Below, piece by piece: positions 1 through 10,731 of a DNA stretch of 64,000 nucleotides. A program made the position numbers and the translations under genes. Location of the stretch: contig PMHJ01000034.1 in assembly GCA_003158175.1 (NCBI GenBank), positions 102,776 through 166,775 of the forward strand, read 5' to 3'. This DNA is from Candidatus Cybelea septentrionalis. Lineage in GTDB: Bacteria > Vulcanimicrobiota > Vulcanimicrobiia > Vulcanimicrobiales > Vulcanimicrobiaceae. Below the pieces are notes generated by a model, which did no database searches, was not told the origin of the DNA, and saw nothing but the letters and a program-made list of their open reading frames with translations. Numbering within the stretch: the first letter of the stretch is position 1; every line of letters starts with the position of its first letter.

Positions 1-117
1 GCTAGCCGTCGCGGTCGCCGACGCACCGGCTGCCGAGTTCGATTGTCCCCCGCCGCCGCACCCGGTCAGACAAAGCGAGAGTGCCGTGATAAAAACGACC
101 CGCTGAGGTATTCGCAA
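1..117 (-). CDS. Lipoprotein, N-terminal fragment (runs off window start)
   Basis: Only 39 residues are inside the window. The start is a TTG at 117-115, chosen because a strong GGAGGAG ribosome binding site lies 4 nt before it and because the frame gives a classic lipoprotein signal: basic residues, a hydrophobic stretch, then the lipobox L-T-G-C at residues 17-20, followed by Gly and a Ser/Ala-rich linker. The mature protein is outside the window, so its function cannot be named. It is transcribed away from the glycine-rich lipoprotein gene at 266; the 148 bp between them must hold both promoters. Confidence 0.7.
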   Translation of the reverse strand, partial: MRIPQRVVFITALSLCLTGCGGGGQSNSAAGASATATAS

Positions 118-265
118 ATTAACTCCTCCAGCATCGGTGACCGGAAAGCCACCGAGCATACAGGTCAGGCGCGCCGGAGCATTTTCCCTTTTGCGATGGA
201 ACTGAGGCGTCGCGGCGAATCCATACCGGCCGTCGATATCGCTTCACGCTTCGGGAGGTTAGGCG

Positions 266-1237
266 ATGAGAGTCTCACGTTTTGGCCGTCGTGCACTTTG
301 CGTAACGTCGAACGCCTTATTAGCGGCGCTCCTCTGCGCCTGCTCGACTCATGGCGGCAGCGGAACATTGCCCGGCTTAACTGGGTCGGGCACCGTCTCC
401 GCGGCGGAAAATACGCGAACGTTCGAATACACGGGGCACCAGCAGACGTTCGAAGTACCCACTGGAGTGAGGGCGATCAAAATTCGCGCCTTCGGTGCGA
501 GCGGCAGTGGTTCCACGGATGGCTACGGCAGTGAGTCCAGCGGTGCCGTCGGCGGCAGCGTTAAGGCGACGATCCCGGTCACGCCCGGAGAAAAACTCGC
601 GGTCTTCGTCGGCGGCGAGGGTGCAACTGCCGGTGGATTCAACGGCGGAGGGAACGGTGGCAGTACTAAGGGGAGCGGCGGAAATGGCGGCGGCGGAGGC
701 GGCGCCTCCGACGTGCGCCAAAGCGGTCGTGCATTGGCGGACCGCGTCGTCGTCGCCGGAGGCGGCGGCGGTGGCGGCGGCCCCAGCGTTTTTTACGGCA
801 CCGGCAACGGCGGGCTGGGCGGCGGAAGCACTGGCAGCGCAGGCGGCGGTGACTGCTACCGAGACGGCCCCGACGGTTGCGGTGGCGGAGGCGGCTCCCA
901 GAGCGCCGGTGGAACCGGCGGCGCCGGCGGCCAGCGGTTTGCCTATCAGCCCGCCTATGAGACCGGAAGCCCCGGCCAATCCGGCAAGCGCGGTCGCGGT
1001 GGCCATGGCGGGAGCGGCCCCAGCAGCGGAAGCGGGGGCGGTGGAAGTGGTGGCGGCGCGGGCGGCGGCTATTACGGCGGCGGCGGCGGCGGTGCCGGCT
1101 CGCGGAGCACGAGCGGCGTCGGCGGCGGTGGTGGCGGCGGTGGTGGTTCGTCGTACGTCGAGAAAAGCGCAACCCATGTCAAAAGCCTGCAAGGCGCGGC
1201 GCCCTCGGGGAACGGGCAGATCGTTATCTCCTGGTAG
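266..1237 (+). CDS. Glycine-rich secreted lipoprotein
   Basis: 323 aa. Residues 1-26 form a lipoprotein signal peptide with lipobox LLCAC. A short beta-rich domain follows (about 50-115, with a TFEYTGHQQTFEVP start and a VTPGEKLAVFVGGEG end), then about 170 residues that are mostly Gly with Ser/Ala, and a conserved C-terminal block (SSYVEK, then GAAPSGNGQIVISW). The order resembles the glycine-rich domain found near ALK/LTK-type receptors, but that is only architectural likeness. Paralogues lie at 40148-41071 and, broken, at 42220-42476 and 42519-43468. A GGGAGG ribosome binding site precedes the ATG. It lacks the hairpin leader shared by the other copies. The role is unknown; a cell-surface structural or adhesive protein is plausible. 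Confidence 0.8.
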   Translation: MRVSRFGRRALCVTSNALLAALLCACSTHGGSGTLPGLTGSGTVSAAENTRTFEYTGHQQTFEVPTGVRAIKIRAFGASGSGSTDGYGSESSGAVGGSVKATIPVTPGEKLAVFVGGEGATAGGFNGGGNGGSTKGSGGNGGGGGGASDVRQSGRALADRVVVAGGGGGGGGPSVFYGTGNGGLGGGSTGSAGGGDCYRDGPDGCGGGGGSQSAGGTGGAGGQRFAYQPAYETGSPGQSGKRGRGGHGGSGPSSGSGGGGSGGGAGGGYYGGGGGGAGSRSTSGVGGGGGGGGGSSYVEKSATHVKSLQGAAPSGNGQIVISW

Positions 1238-1264
1238 CAACGCATAACACGGAGGACGCAAAGC

Positions 1265-1906
1265 GTGACGCAGACTCAACGTCAATCGAAGAGTTCGGTA
1301 AAGACCTACAGCTTACAGGGCACGCTCCTCGAAGCGTGTTCGTGCCGGACGTTGTGTCGCTGCTGGATCGGTGAGGATCCGGACGGCGGTGCCTGCGACT
1401 CGTTCCTTGCGTATAACATCGAGAAGGGCGAGATCAACGGCATCGACGTAACCGGGTTGACCTACGTGGAAGTCGTCAAAATTCCGGGAAACGTTCTCAC
1501 GCCGCAAAGCTGGAAGCGCGTAAGTTACGTCGATGCGCGAGCAACCGGCGAACAGCGGGCGGCTATTCTCGACGCGTGGCACGGGCGCTTAGGCGGCCCG
1601 TTGGCCGACCTCAACGCCTTGGTTGGGGAAGACGTCGCGGTTGAGACGGCAGCGATCGAACACGACCTCAAGGGCGGTGAGGGCACGCTTGTTGTCGGCG
1701 ATAAAATTCGCGCGACCATGGCGCCATATCGCAGCGCGTATGGGGCGGTCACGACGCTGCGCGACAGCATCTTTAGTACCATCCCCGGCGCGCCCGCATA
1801 TATCGCTAAGGCCTCCGAACACGTCGTCAACATTCCCGAACACGGAATGGTTTGGACCTTTAAGGATCGCAATGCGATTCAGGGCGACTTTCTGCTAGAG
1901 GCGTAG
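1265..1906 (+). CDS. DUF1326 family protein
   Basis: 213 aa, cytoplasmic, no signal peptide. The N-terminal Cys-rich segment EACSCRTLCRCW and the general layout match DUF1326, a family of unknown function that often sits beside DUF2182 membrane proteins, exactly as here (stop at 1906, next start at 1911). The start is GTG with GGAGG 8 nt upstream. The clustered cysteines suggest metal binding, but this is inference. A two-gene operon with the next gene is likely. Confidence 0.75.
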   Translation: MTQTQRQSKSSVKTYSLQGTLLEACSCRTLCRCWIGEDPDGGACDSFLAYNIEKGEINGIDVTGLTYVEVVKIPGNVLTPQSWKRVSYVDARATGEQRAAILDAWHGRLGGPLADLNALVGEDVAVETAAIEHDLKGGEGTLVVGDKIRATMAPYRSAYGAVTTLRDSIFSTIPGAPAYIAKASEHVVNIPEHGMVWTFKDRNAIQGDFLLEA

Positions 1907-1910
1907 TTTT

Positions 1911-2687
1911 ATGGCCGCGAGCGCCGCGTACCGGCACGTCCGCTTCAATGCCGTCGGAGTTCTGGCTTGCGCGATCGCGGCCGCGTGGGGGGTCTGCGCG
2001 TGGGTCGACCTCACCGGCAACGCCGCACAACTTCATCACCACGCGCTCTACGAAAGTGGGCGGCCGTATTGGTTCGCGGCGCTCGTCGTGGTAGCCGCGT
2101 GGCAGTTCATGACCGCGGCGATGATGCTGCCCTCTTCGCTCGGATTTATCCGGCTTTACGCGACGGCCGCAGCCCGCGCACCGGACTTCCCGCTCGCCCT
2201 GATCTTGTTCTTGGGCGGTTACTTTGCAGTTTGGACGGCGTTTGCGGTGGCTGCGTTTACCGGAGACATGCAGTTGCATCGTGTCGTCGATGCGTGGCCC
2301 TGGCTGACGACGCACGCGGCGCTGATACCGGCTGGGACGCTCGCTCTCGCCGCCATCTATCAGTTCATGCCGCTCAAGGATGCCTGCCTGAAAGCGTGTC
2401 GCCATCCAGGCATCTATCTCATGCGCTACTATCGGCGCGGCGCGCTCAACGGCTTGCGCTTAGGCTTCGGTCACGCGCTCTACTGCGTTGGCTGCTGCTG
2501 GGCGCTCATGCTGGTGATGTTTGCCGCGGGAGTCGCGCATTTGGCCTGGATGGGCGTGCTCGCGGTGATCATGTTTGTCGAGAAGGCGACGCCGTTGGGA
2601 AACCGAGTCGTTGCGCCGGTCGGCGTGGTTTTTGGTGTACTTGCCGTTATTGCGCTCTTGGCTCCCGGTGCCATCGGCGGCTTGTGA
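1911..2687 (+). CDS. DUF2182 integral membrane protein
   Basis: 258 aa with about six to seven hydrophobic segments. His and Met residues cluster near the membrane faces (HHH around residue 45, MMLP, MQLH), a feature of the DUF2182 family, often described as predicted metal-binding membrane proteins. It follows the DUF1326 gene by 4 bp, the usual pairing of these two families, so they probably act together. Its stop codon overlaps a possible GTG start of the next gene at 2684. Confidence 0.75.
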   Translation: MAASAAYRHVRFNAVGVLACAIAAAWGVCAWVDLTGNAAQLHHHALYESGRPYWFAALVVVAAWQFMTAAMMLPSSLGFIRLYATAAARAPDFPLALILFLGGYFAVWTAFAVAAFTGDMQLHRVVDAWPWLTTHAALIPAGTLALAAIYQFMPLKDACLKACRHPGIYLMRYYRRGALNGLRLGFGHALYCVGCCWALMLVMFAAGVAHLAWMGVLAVIMFVEKATPLGNRVVAPVGVVFGVLAVIALLAPGAIGGL

Positions 2688-2698
2688 AGACGTTGACG

Positions 2699-3550
2699 AT
2701 GCACGTTGGAATCGCGGGCACGGGAAAAATGGGAAGCGCGATGGCGCGCAATCTTCTCGATCGTGGCTATCGGATATCCGTTTGGAACATCGATCGCGAT
2801 ATGATGGATCCCTTGGTCGCTGCGGGCGCAGCGCCGTTCGAGGACCTCGAACGGCTCGTAGCAAGCGTCGATGCGACGATCGCGATGCTGTGGGATGATG
2901 AAGTCGCTCGAGAAATCTCGCTCGGGCGAATCATTCCCGCCGCACGCCGAGGCCAACTCGTTATCGAGTTGTCGACGCTTTCGCCGCAGATGTATGAGAC
3001 GCTCGCGACGGCAGCCGCGGAGCGCGGTGTGGACTTCCTCGCGTGTCCGGTCCTTGGCAGCGTCGACGGCGCGCGGACCGGCACGCTGACGCTCTTGCCG
3101 GGCGGCACCGCCCGGGCCTTCGACCGCGGCAGGGAGCTCTTGAGCGCGATGGGTTCTGCGATTAAGTTTACCGGTTCGCCGACGGCCAGTGGCCATCTCA
3201 AGCTCGCCTATAACTCGATGCTGTGCGTGAATGCCGACGCGATTGGCGAGCTGCTCGGAATTCTGGGGCGTGCCGGCGTCGATCGCACCCTCGCCGTCGA
3301 CGCGCTGGTTGAGGCACTCGGCCGCGTCGCCACTAAGCGCCAACAACTGATCGACCGCGACACCGAACCGCGTTTCTCGGCCGGCGCGCTTCTCAAAGAT
3401 TTGCGCCTGGCTCGCGTGGCCAGGCAGAGCGTGCACGCGGATGCGCCGCTTATGGAGTGCGCGCTCGCGGAGTTCGAAAGGGTCGTCGAGACGGGCCTGG
3501 GTAACGACGATTACATCGCCGTCGGCCTGGCCTTGGAACTTAGACAGTAG
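2699..3550 (+). CDS. NAD(P)-dependent beta-hydroxyacid dehydrogenase family protein
   Basis: 283 aa from the ATG at 2699. The N-terminus MHVGIAGTGKMGSAMARNLL is the Rossmann GxGxMG signature of the 3-hydroxyisobutyrate/6-phosphogluconate dehydrogenase superfamily. A conserved Lys (GHLKLAYNSM, about residue 169) is the catalytic lysine position. The C-terminal helical domain is complete. An in-frame GTG at 2684 overlaps the previous stop and would add five residues; I prefer the ATG because the Rossmann strand begins right after it. The substrate is unknown: hydroxyisobutyrate, tartronate semialdehyde or another small beta-hydroxyacid, or an imine, are all possible. Confidence 0.8.
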   Translation: MHVGIAGTGKMGSAMARNLLDRGYRISVWNIDRDMMDPLVAAGAAPFEDLERLVASVDATIAMLWDDEVAREISLGRIIPAARRGQLVIELSTLSPQMYETLATAAAERGVDFLACPVLGSVDGARTGTLTLLPGGTARAFDRGRELLSAMGSAIKFTGSPTASGHLKLAYNSMLCVNADAIGELLGILGRAGVDRTLAVDALVEALGRVATKRQQLIDRDTEPRFSAGALLKDLRLARVARQSVHADAPLMECALAEFERVVETGLGNDDYIAVGLALELRQ

Positions 3551-3566
3551 GTCGCTAAGGGAGAAG

Positions 3567-3968
3567 TCAGAAAGAGCAAGCCGCGCAGCGGCCTTCGAAC
3601 GTCACGCGTTCGGTCGCAATTTTGAAGCCGTGCTGCAACGCGAGCGTTTTGAGCGTGCGCGGCGGAATCGCGTACGCAACGTCTTCGATCCCGCCGCACG
3701 CGCTGCAGCGAAAGTGTGCATGCCGCGGTCCCGAAGGCTCGTAGGTCGCCGCGCCGACGCCCGGCACGTTCAGCTCGGAGACCAGACCGAGTTCGCACAA
3801 CCGCTCGAGGCCGCGATAGACGGTCGAGAATCCGATGCCCGGCCGCCGCTTGTGTGCTTTCGCGAAGATATCCGAGGGCGTAAGGTGTCGACCGATCCCG
3901 CTTGCTTGCACGATTTCGTAAATGAGCTCGTAGTTCTTCGGTAACTTCGGCCGCACGGACGACGCCAT
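3567..3968 (-). CDS. Fur-family transcriptional regulator (PerR-like candidate)
   Basis: 133 aa. An N-terminal winged helix (about 10-80, containing FSTVYRGLERL, the recognition helix typical of Fur) is followed by a dimerisation domain with two CxxC pairs (CSACG and CAAC) that form the structural zinc site. A His-containing segment (PRHAHF) precedes the first pair. It is divergent from katG, with a 21-bp palindrome between them, so it most likely represses katG and itself in response to peroxide or metal. PerR, Fur and Zur cannot be separated by reading alone; the catalase neighbour favours PerR. Confidence 0.85.
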   Translation of the reverse strand: MASSVRPKLPKNYELIYEIVQASGIGRHLTPSDIFAKAHKRRPGIGFSTVYRGLERLCELGLVSELNVPGVGAATYEPSGPRHAHFRCSACGGIEDVAYAIPPRTLKTLALQHGFKIATERVTFEGRCAACSF

Positions 3969-4010
3969 ACTACGAGGCGGTGGCCGTGGGCAGCAGGACT
4001 CCGCCTATTG

Positions 4011-4031
4011 TGAAAGTGAAAATCACTCTCA
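4011..4031. promoter_or_regulatory. Fur/PerR-type operator palindrome
   Basis: The arms TGAAAGTGA and TCACTCTCA flank a 3-nt AAA centre. Eight of nine positions are complementary. The site lies between the Fur-family gene and katG, 43 bp before the Fur-family ATG and 52 bp before the katG ATG, where a shared operator for both divergent promoters is expected. Its length and spacing fit a Fur-superfamily dimer site, although the sequence is not the classical Bacillus PerR box. Confidence 0.6.
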
Positions 4032-4077
4032 GCCCTTCGTTGGCAACACCCCCCTTTCCCCTGGATCGGAGAAGTAA

Positions 4078-6291
<2,214 letters not shown>

Positions 6292-6307
6292 CGATTTTTT
6301 CATAAGG

Positions 6308-6335
6308 AAACGAGCCCGCCGGAGCGGGCTCGTTT
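6308..6335 (+). terminator. Hairpin terminator after katG
   Basis: A perfect 12-bp stem, AAACGAGCCCGC paired with GCGGGCTCGTTT, closes a 4-nt CGGA loop 16 bp after the katG stop. The stem's own A/T ends make it usable from both sides, so it may also end transcription of the convergent lipoprotein gene at 6358-7365. Confidence 0.85.
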
Positions 6336-6357
6336 CGGCTAAGGAGCGTTGTAATGC

Positions 6358-7365
6358 CTAGGGCCTCGTTATGAGAAGACCCGTGGGCTGCTCGATTCCG
6401 TTCGTGAGAGTTGCAAACGGCGTATACGAGCCTGGCGCGAAAGCATAAACGGCGTGGGTATCGATATCCGATTCGACGATCTCGCCCTTGGGCTTCCCTT
6501 TGTTCTCCGAACCGATCGCGTATGGGAAACCATCTCCCGTAATCGTCTTGATCGGGCTGGTCGATGAGCGTAGCTGATAGACGTTGATGGCATCTTCCGA
6601 GCCGCCGGTCTCCCAGAGGTCGCCCGTCTTTACGTCGACGGCGGCGGCGATCGGCTCGCCGAGATCTTGCAGACCCAAATTCGTGACGCTCGATCCGCCC
6701 GCCGGAAGTTCGAAGACGGCAGTCGCGCCGAAGTCCGCGATGTAGAGATTTCCGCTGCCGTCGAGGGCGATGCCGGCTGGATCGGTCAATCCGCCGCCGG
6801 TAATTACCTTCGACGGCGAGGTGGCACCGGCCGGGTATTCGCTAATCGACGCTGGATCGTAGCCGGTCACGTAGAGCGTTCCACTCTTATCGATCGCCAT
6901 CCCGATCGGATAGCTGATGCCCTCGGTGATCGTGGTTTTTAGCGTGGTCGAGCCTTTGGGAAACTCCTCGACGTCGCCCACGAAGGAGCCCGAGCCGCAG
7001 TTATCGGCGACGTAGATGGTGCCTTTCTTGTCGGTTGCCACACCGTAGGGGCAACCATGGGCAACGTGGATGGTCGCGATCGGCGCGGGATTCTTCGCGA
7101 GAGCAGCGGTTTGATAGATGTTGACCGCCGCTTCGTCCTGATCGCCCTCGAAGAGCAGTGATTTCTTTGTCGGGTATTTTCCGGAAGTCGACTTGTGCCC
7201 GAACGCGCGAAGCATAAGCGGCGGAGCGACCGGCACGCCGGAATGTACGAAGGCGGGCGCCCCCTGCGAGGCAAGAGAGGAGGGCTGCGAGGTCATCCCG
7301 CCACCACATCCCGCAAATCCAAAAAGCGCCGCCATTATCAGCGCACGGCGCAGAAGTTTGTCCAT
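6358..7365 (-). CDS. Lipoprotein with NHL-like beta-propeller repeats
   Basis: 335 aa. The signal peptide ends in lipobox GFAGC at about residue 20. The mature part has repeating units of the form YGVATDKKGTIYVADN, IGMAIDKSGTLYVTGY and AGIALDGSGNLYIADF, each followed by an ESxYPAG-like segment. This is the pattern of an NHL/YncE-type beta-propeller. It is probably anchored on the outside of the cell. Ligand or partner is unknown. It is convergent with katG and shares the terminator region, and it is divergent from the hydrolase gene at 7466. Confidence 0.75.
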   Translation of the reverse strand: MDKLLRRALIMAALFGFAGCGGGMTSQPSSLASQGAPAFVHSGVPVAPPLMLRAFGHKSTSGKYPTKKSLLFEGDQDEAAVNIYQTAALAKNPAPIATIHVAHGCPYGVATDKKGTIYVADNCGSGSFVGDVEEFPKGSTTLKTTITEGISYPIGMAIDKSGTLYVTGYDPASISEYPAGATSPSKVITGGGLTDPAGIALDGSGNLYIADFGATAVFELPAGGSSVTNLGLQDLGEPIAAAVDVKTGDLWETGGSEDAINVYQLRSSTSPIKTITGDGFPYAIGSENKGKPKGEIVESDIDTHAVYAFAPGSYTPFATLTNGIEQPTGLLITRP

Positions 7366-7465
7366 GGGGGGCCTCCAATTTGTAGCAGGTGAAAAGGGAG
7401 ATTGGACTTTGCTAGGCTTAGTTGGTTCTCCTAGCTATAACGTGGACCATGAGAGCGAAGAAGCA

Positions 7466-8992
7466 TTGAAACTGAAAAAGAATGCGCGGGCACTCGTCTG
7501 TGCGCTCCTCGCGATGGCGATCGGCGCACTCGGCGGCGGCTGCAGCCCGTCTAGTCGAAACGTGGCACCGCTCGCGCACGTGCCGCGCTTCGAATTTGCG
7601 CCATGTTGGTCGACGATTCCAGCAAACGTCTCCGCTCGGTGCGGATTTCTCGTAGTGCCCGAGAACCGCGCAGCGAGAAACGGGAAGACGATCCGCGTTG
7701 CGGTCGCGATCGTTCGGGCCGCCTCAAAGAACCCCGCGCCGACCCCGCTCGTATACCTCGACGGAGGCCCAGGAGGTGCCCCGATACTCTCGGCTTCTCT
7801 CCCGATCGATGAACATCTCAACGCCGACCGCGATCTGATTCTCGTCGACCAACGCGGGACGTACTACTCGCAACCACGGTTGACGTGCCCGGTGCTCGAT
7901 CTGTTCTTCTTGCGGCTGCTAGGGCTCGTCTATGACGCTGCGCCGACGCGGGCCGAACACGTCGCCGCGACGCGCGCGTGCCGAGCGCAGTTTATCGCAA
8001 GCGGCATCGATCTCGCGGCGTATAACACGACGGAAAACGCCGCCGATTTCGCGGACCTGCGACGCGCCCTCGGATACAAACAATGGAACGTCTATGGCAT
8101 ATCGTACGGGACCAATCTCGCGCTAAACCTGATGCGCATCGATCCTTCAGGCGTCCGCAGCGCCGTCCTCGACTCGACGGAACCACCGAATTTGGTTGCG
8201 TTGCCGGCGTTCTGGCCGCAGGCGGCTCACGGCTTCGCCCAACTCTTTGCTGCCTGTTCGGCGCAGCCAGGCTGCCGGAGAACGTATGGGGATCTCGAGG
8301 CGCGCTTCGCGCGGCTCGCAGTAAAGCTCGAGTCCCGTCCCGTAAGGACGAACGTTTCCGATTCGATTACGCATCGGGATGTCAAGGTAGTGACGGACGG
8401 CGGAGCGCTGGCGAATTGGCTCGTCGGCATGAGCTTTGCTACCGCGCAGTTCAAAGACGTTCCACTGTCGATACGCCAACTGGCGGCCGGCAAGGCGCAG
8501 AGCATCGCGGCTTCGCGCGCGGCCTCGGTCACGCCGCCAGGGCTCATCGGCTATGGTCTCACGTTCGGCGTCATTTGCAGCGAGTGGTATCCGTTTACCG
8601 CGTATTCGGAAATCCTGGCCGAGGGTAGGCGCGTACTGCCGGGGTACCCATCGTCGGTTCTCAGGGAGCCCCCGCAATTCACGTTCGTTACCGACGACTG
8701 CCGCATCTGGAACGTCCCGAAGGCGCCCGCGGTCGCGCGAAAAGCAGTCCACAGTACCGTTCCCACCCTGATCCTCTCCGGAAGTTTCGATGCCGTCACG
8801 GCGTTGCCGTGGGCGAAGGCCGCAACAGCGACGCTCCCCAACTCGCGACTCCTCGTCTTTCCCGGCGTCGGCCACGGGATCACGCCCGCATCGGAGTGCG
8901 CACAAACCGTGGTGCGCTCGTTTCTAAGCCAGCCTCGTGCGCCAAACGTGCGCTGCGTAGCCTCGTTAAAGCCGCCGGCATTTACTCTCTAA
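7466..8992 (+). CDS. Secreted alpha/beta hydrolase, TAP-like peptidase family
   Basis: 508 aa from a TTG at 7466 (alternative GTG at 7442). Either start leaves a lipoprotein-type signal (ALGGGC). The oxyanion region YLDGGPGGAP and the nucleophile elbow YGISYGTNLAL (GxSxG) mark the alpha/beta hydrolase fold. The C-terminal segment PTLILSGSFDAVTALPWA and GVGHG supplies the acid and His of the triad, as in Streptomyces tripeptidyl aminopeptidase-like enzymes. Likely role: extracytoplasmic hydrolysis of peptides or small esters. Several Cys pairs in the mature part suggest disulfides. Confidence 0.8.
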   Translation: MKLKKNARALVCALLAMAIGALGGGCSPSSRNVAPLAHVPRFEFAPCWSTIPANVSARCGFLVVPENRAARNGKTIRVAVAIVRAASKNPAPTPLVYLDGGPGGAPILSASLPIDEHLNADRDLILVDQRGTYYSQPRLTCPVLDLFFLRLLGLVYDAAPTRAEHVAATRACRAQFIASGIDLAAYNTTENAADFADLRRALGYKQWNVYGISYGTNLALNLMRIDPSGVRSAVLDSTEPPNLVALPAFWPQAAHGFAQLFAACSAQPGCRRTYGDLEARFARLAVKLESRPVRTNVSDSITHRDVKVVTDGGALANWLVGMSFATAQFKDVPLSIRQLAAGKAQSIAASRAASVTPPGLIGYGLTFGVICSEWYPFTAYSEILAEGRRVLPGYPSSVLREPPQFTFVTDDCRIWNVPKAPAVARKAVHSTVPTLILSGSFDAVTALPWAKAATATLPNSRLLVFPGVGHGITPASECAQTVVRSFLSQPRAPNVRCVASLKPPAFTL

Positions 8993-9008
8993 CGTTGTGG
9001 CGACCGGT

Positions 9009-10154
9009 TTACTTTAAGAAGGGGACGTTCTCCGGCGTGATGATTGCAGCAATGTCGCGAAAGATGGCGTTGGCGACGCCGGGAAAAGGCTTTTCGCGTT
9101 GACTATTGACGAAGACGATGATCGTCGCACCCACAGCCGGCATGTAATACGCGCCCGTATTGTAACCGGTGATCCCGCCGGTGTAGCCGTACCAGCCGGC
9201 CGAACAGCCGATGCCCAGACCAAACGAGAGGTTTCCTTCTCCCGTCGGCAGGCACGCGAGTCGCGCTCGTTGCGAAGCGGCGCTGTTCGTCGTTCCAGTC
9301 ACATACGCTTTGACCCATCGTTTCATATCGCCCATATCGGAAATCATGGCGCCCGCCGCCCATGAAACCGAAGGTGCGAGGGCTGCCGACTCGTCGATCC
9401 ACTGCCGTTTTCCGTTGAGCGAGTACCCGTGGGCGTACGGGACCGGCATCCCCCAGTTCGTCGTTGGAAATGAAGTATCACTGAGAGACATCGGAGCGAG
9501 GATGCGACTGTGGATTTCGTTCTCGATCGTATCGTGGGCCACTTTCTCAATGATGAGCGCGAGCAAGAACCAGTTGGTATTGCTGTAGTTGTATTTCGCC
9601 CCTGGGGCGAACAAGGGCGGTTCCTTTGCCGCGACTGCGACCCACTGCTTCGGCGTCCGGCTCGACCACCAACCCTCACTCTGCTTCTGAACCGCCGGGA
9701 TGGAGTATGCATCGACGATTCCGCTGCGCATCTCGGCCAACTGGCGCAGCGTGATGCGCTTTTCGTTCGGCACGGCGACGCCGAGGTCGAATTGGCTGAT
9801 CGTGTCGTCAAGGCTTAACTTCTTCTCGTCGACCAGTTGAAGCAACACGGTCGCCACGAACGTTTTCGTGTTGCTGCCGATTCGAAAGTGATCGTCGAGG
9901 CCCATCGGGCTGCGCGTCGCGAGATTCGCGTAACCGAACCCTCGGGTGAACTCGCCTCTCCCCGGTACCCATACTCCGACGACCGCGCCCGGTACCGGCT
10001 GCGAGTCGCCGTAAGCCGCAAGCTCCTTGTTGACGGCGGTCGCGATCGCATTTTGAATGCCGGGAGTAAGCTGGGTCGTCGCCGCGGTGCCGGCAACGTC
10101 GGTGGTTGATAGCCCAAAGAGCGCTGCCAGGACGATGAGGCAAGAGTATTTCAT
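9009..10154 (-). CDS. Secreted serine hydrolase, class C beta-lactamase fold
   Basis: 381 aa with a Sec signal peptide (cleavage near residue 20-25). The catalytic SxxK motif is present as SNTK (FRIGSNTKTFVATVLL), the YxN motif as YSN (KYNYSNTNWF), and the third motif region as GYTGGITGYN. It belongs to the beta-lactamase/D-alanyl-D-alanine carboxypeptidase/esterase superfamily; the substrate cannot be told. It is a distant paralogue of the protein at 11722-12891, which lacks these catalytic residues. Confidence 0.85.
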   Translation of the reverse strand: MKYSCLIVLAALFGLSTTDVAGTAATTQLTPGIQNAIATAVNKELAAYGDSQPVPGAVVGVWVPGRGEFTRGFGYANLATRSPMGLDDHFRIGSNTKTFVATVLLQLVDEKKLSLDDTISQFDLGVAVPNEKRITLRQLAEMRSGIVDAYSIPAVQKQSEGWWSSRTPKQWVAVAAKEPPLFAPGAKYNYSNTNWFLLALIIEKVAHDTIENEIHSRILAPMSLSDTSFPTTNWGMPVPYAHGYSLNGKRQWIDESAALAPSVSWAAGAMISDMGDMKRWVKAYVTGTTNSAASQRARLACLPTGEGNLSFGLGIGCSAGWYGYTGGITGYNTGAYYMPAVGATIIVFVNSQREKPFPGVANAIFRDIAAIITPENVPFLK

Positions 10155-10215
10155 GAAGGACCGTCTTCCTCGATTTGCGGACCCAATCCGCCTCCGATGG
10201 TATACTTAACCGGCG

Positions 10216-10731
10216 ATGAGCTGCGTGGTTCTTGAGTCCGAGCGCCTACAACTCCGTAAGTGGAACGACGAAGACACGGCGGCAGTAGAAGATATTTACC
10301 TCAAGCCTGAGGTCATGGAGTTCATTCCAGGTGGCGTATGGAGCCCCGAGCGGACGTCTCGTGTGGTAGCGCGGATGCGGGAGTTGGATATCGAACAAGG
10401 ATTTGGCTTCTATCCAATCCTGGTCAAGAGCCTCGGAACGATCATTGGGCACTGCGGGCTCGGCTTTCTCGAACAAACACCGGAGATCGAGGTCGCGTAT
10501 ATCCTGGATTCTCGCTACTGGGGGCAAGGCTATGCCTCCGAAGCGGCAAGGGCAATGATAGCCCACGGCTTTTCGAAACTGAATATTTCGCGAATCGTAG
10601 CCGTCGCGTTCCCGGAAAACGTTCGTTCGATAGGCGTCATGCGTTCTATCGGTATGACGCCGCTGGGGCGGGCACATCACTTTGGCGCAATGCTAGTCAA
10701 GTACGAGGCGCGGAAGCCCGGAGACTCCTAG
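10216..10731 (+). CDS. GNAT-family N-acetyltransferase (RimJ/RimL type)
   Basis: 171 aa. Starts with LESERLQLRKWNDEDT, the usual beginning of the RimJ/RimL-like GNAT subgroup. The acetyl-CoA binding loop is in YWGQGYASEAARAM (Q/RxxGxG/A). The C-terminal part ENVRSIGVMRSIGM is the family's helix after beta-6. It transfers an acetyl group to an amine of a protein or small molecule; the acceptor is unknown. Convergent with the aldolase gene and overlapping its stop by 4 bp. Confidence 0.85.
   Translation: MSCVVLESERLQLRKWNDEDTAAVEDIYLKPEVMEFIPGGVWSPERTSRVVARMRELDIEQGFGFYPILVKSLGTIIGHCGLGFLEQTPEIEVAYILDSRYWGQGYASEAARAMIAHGFSKLNISRIVAVAFPENVRSIGVMRSIGMTPLGRAHHFGAMLVKYEARKPGDS

Noticed and set aside
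377-1285. Long open frames in all other frames of the glycine-rich gene, on both strands
   Set aside because: They are a by-product of GGN-repeat codons; translations are low-complexity Ala/Arg strings with no domain or signal logic.
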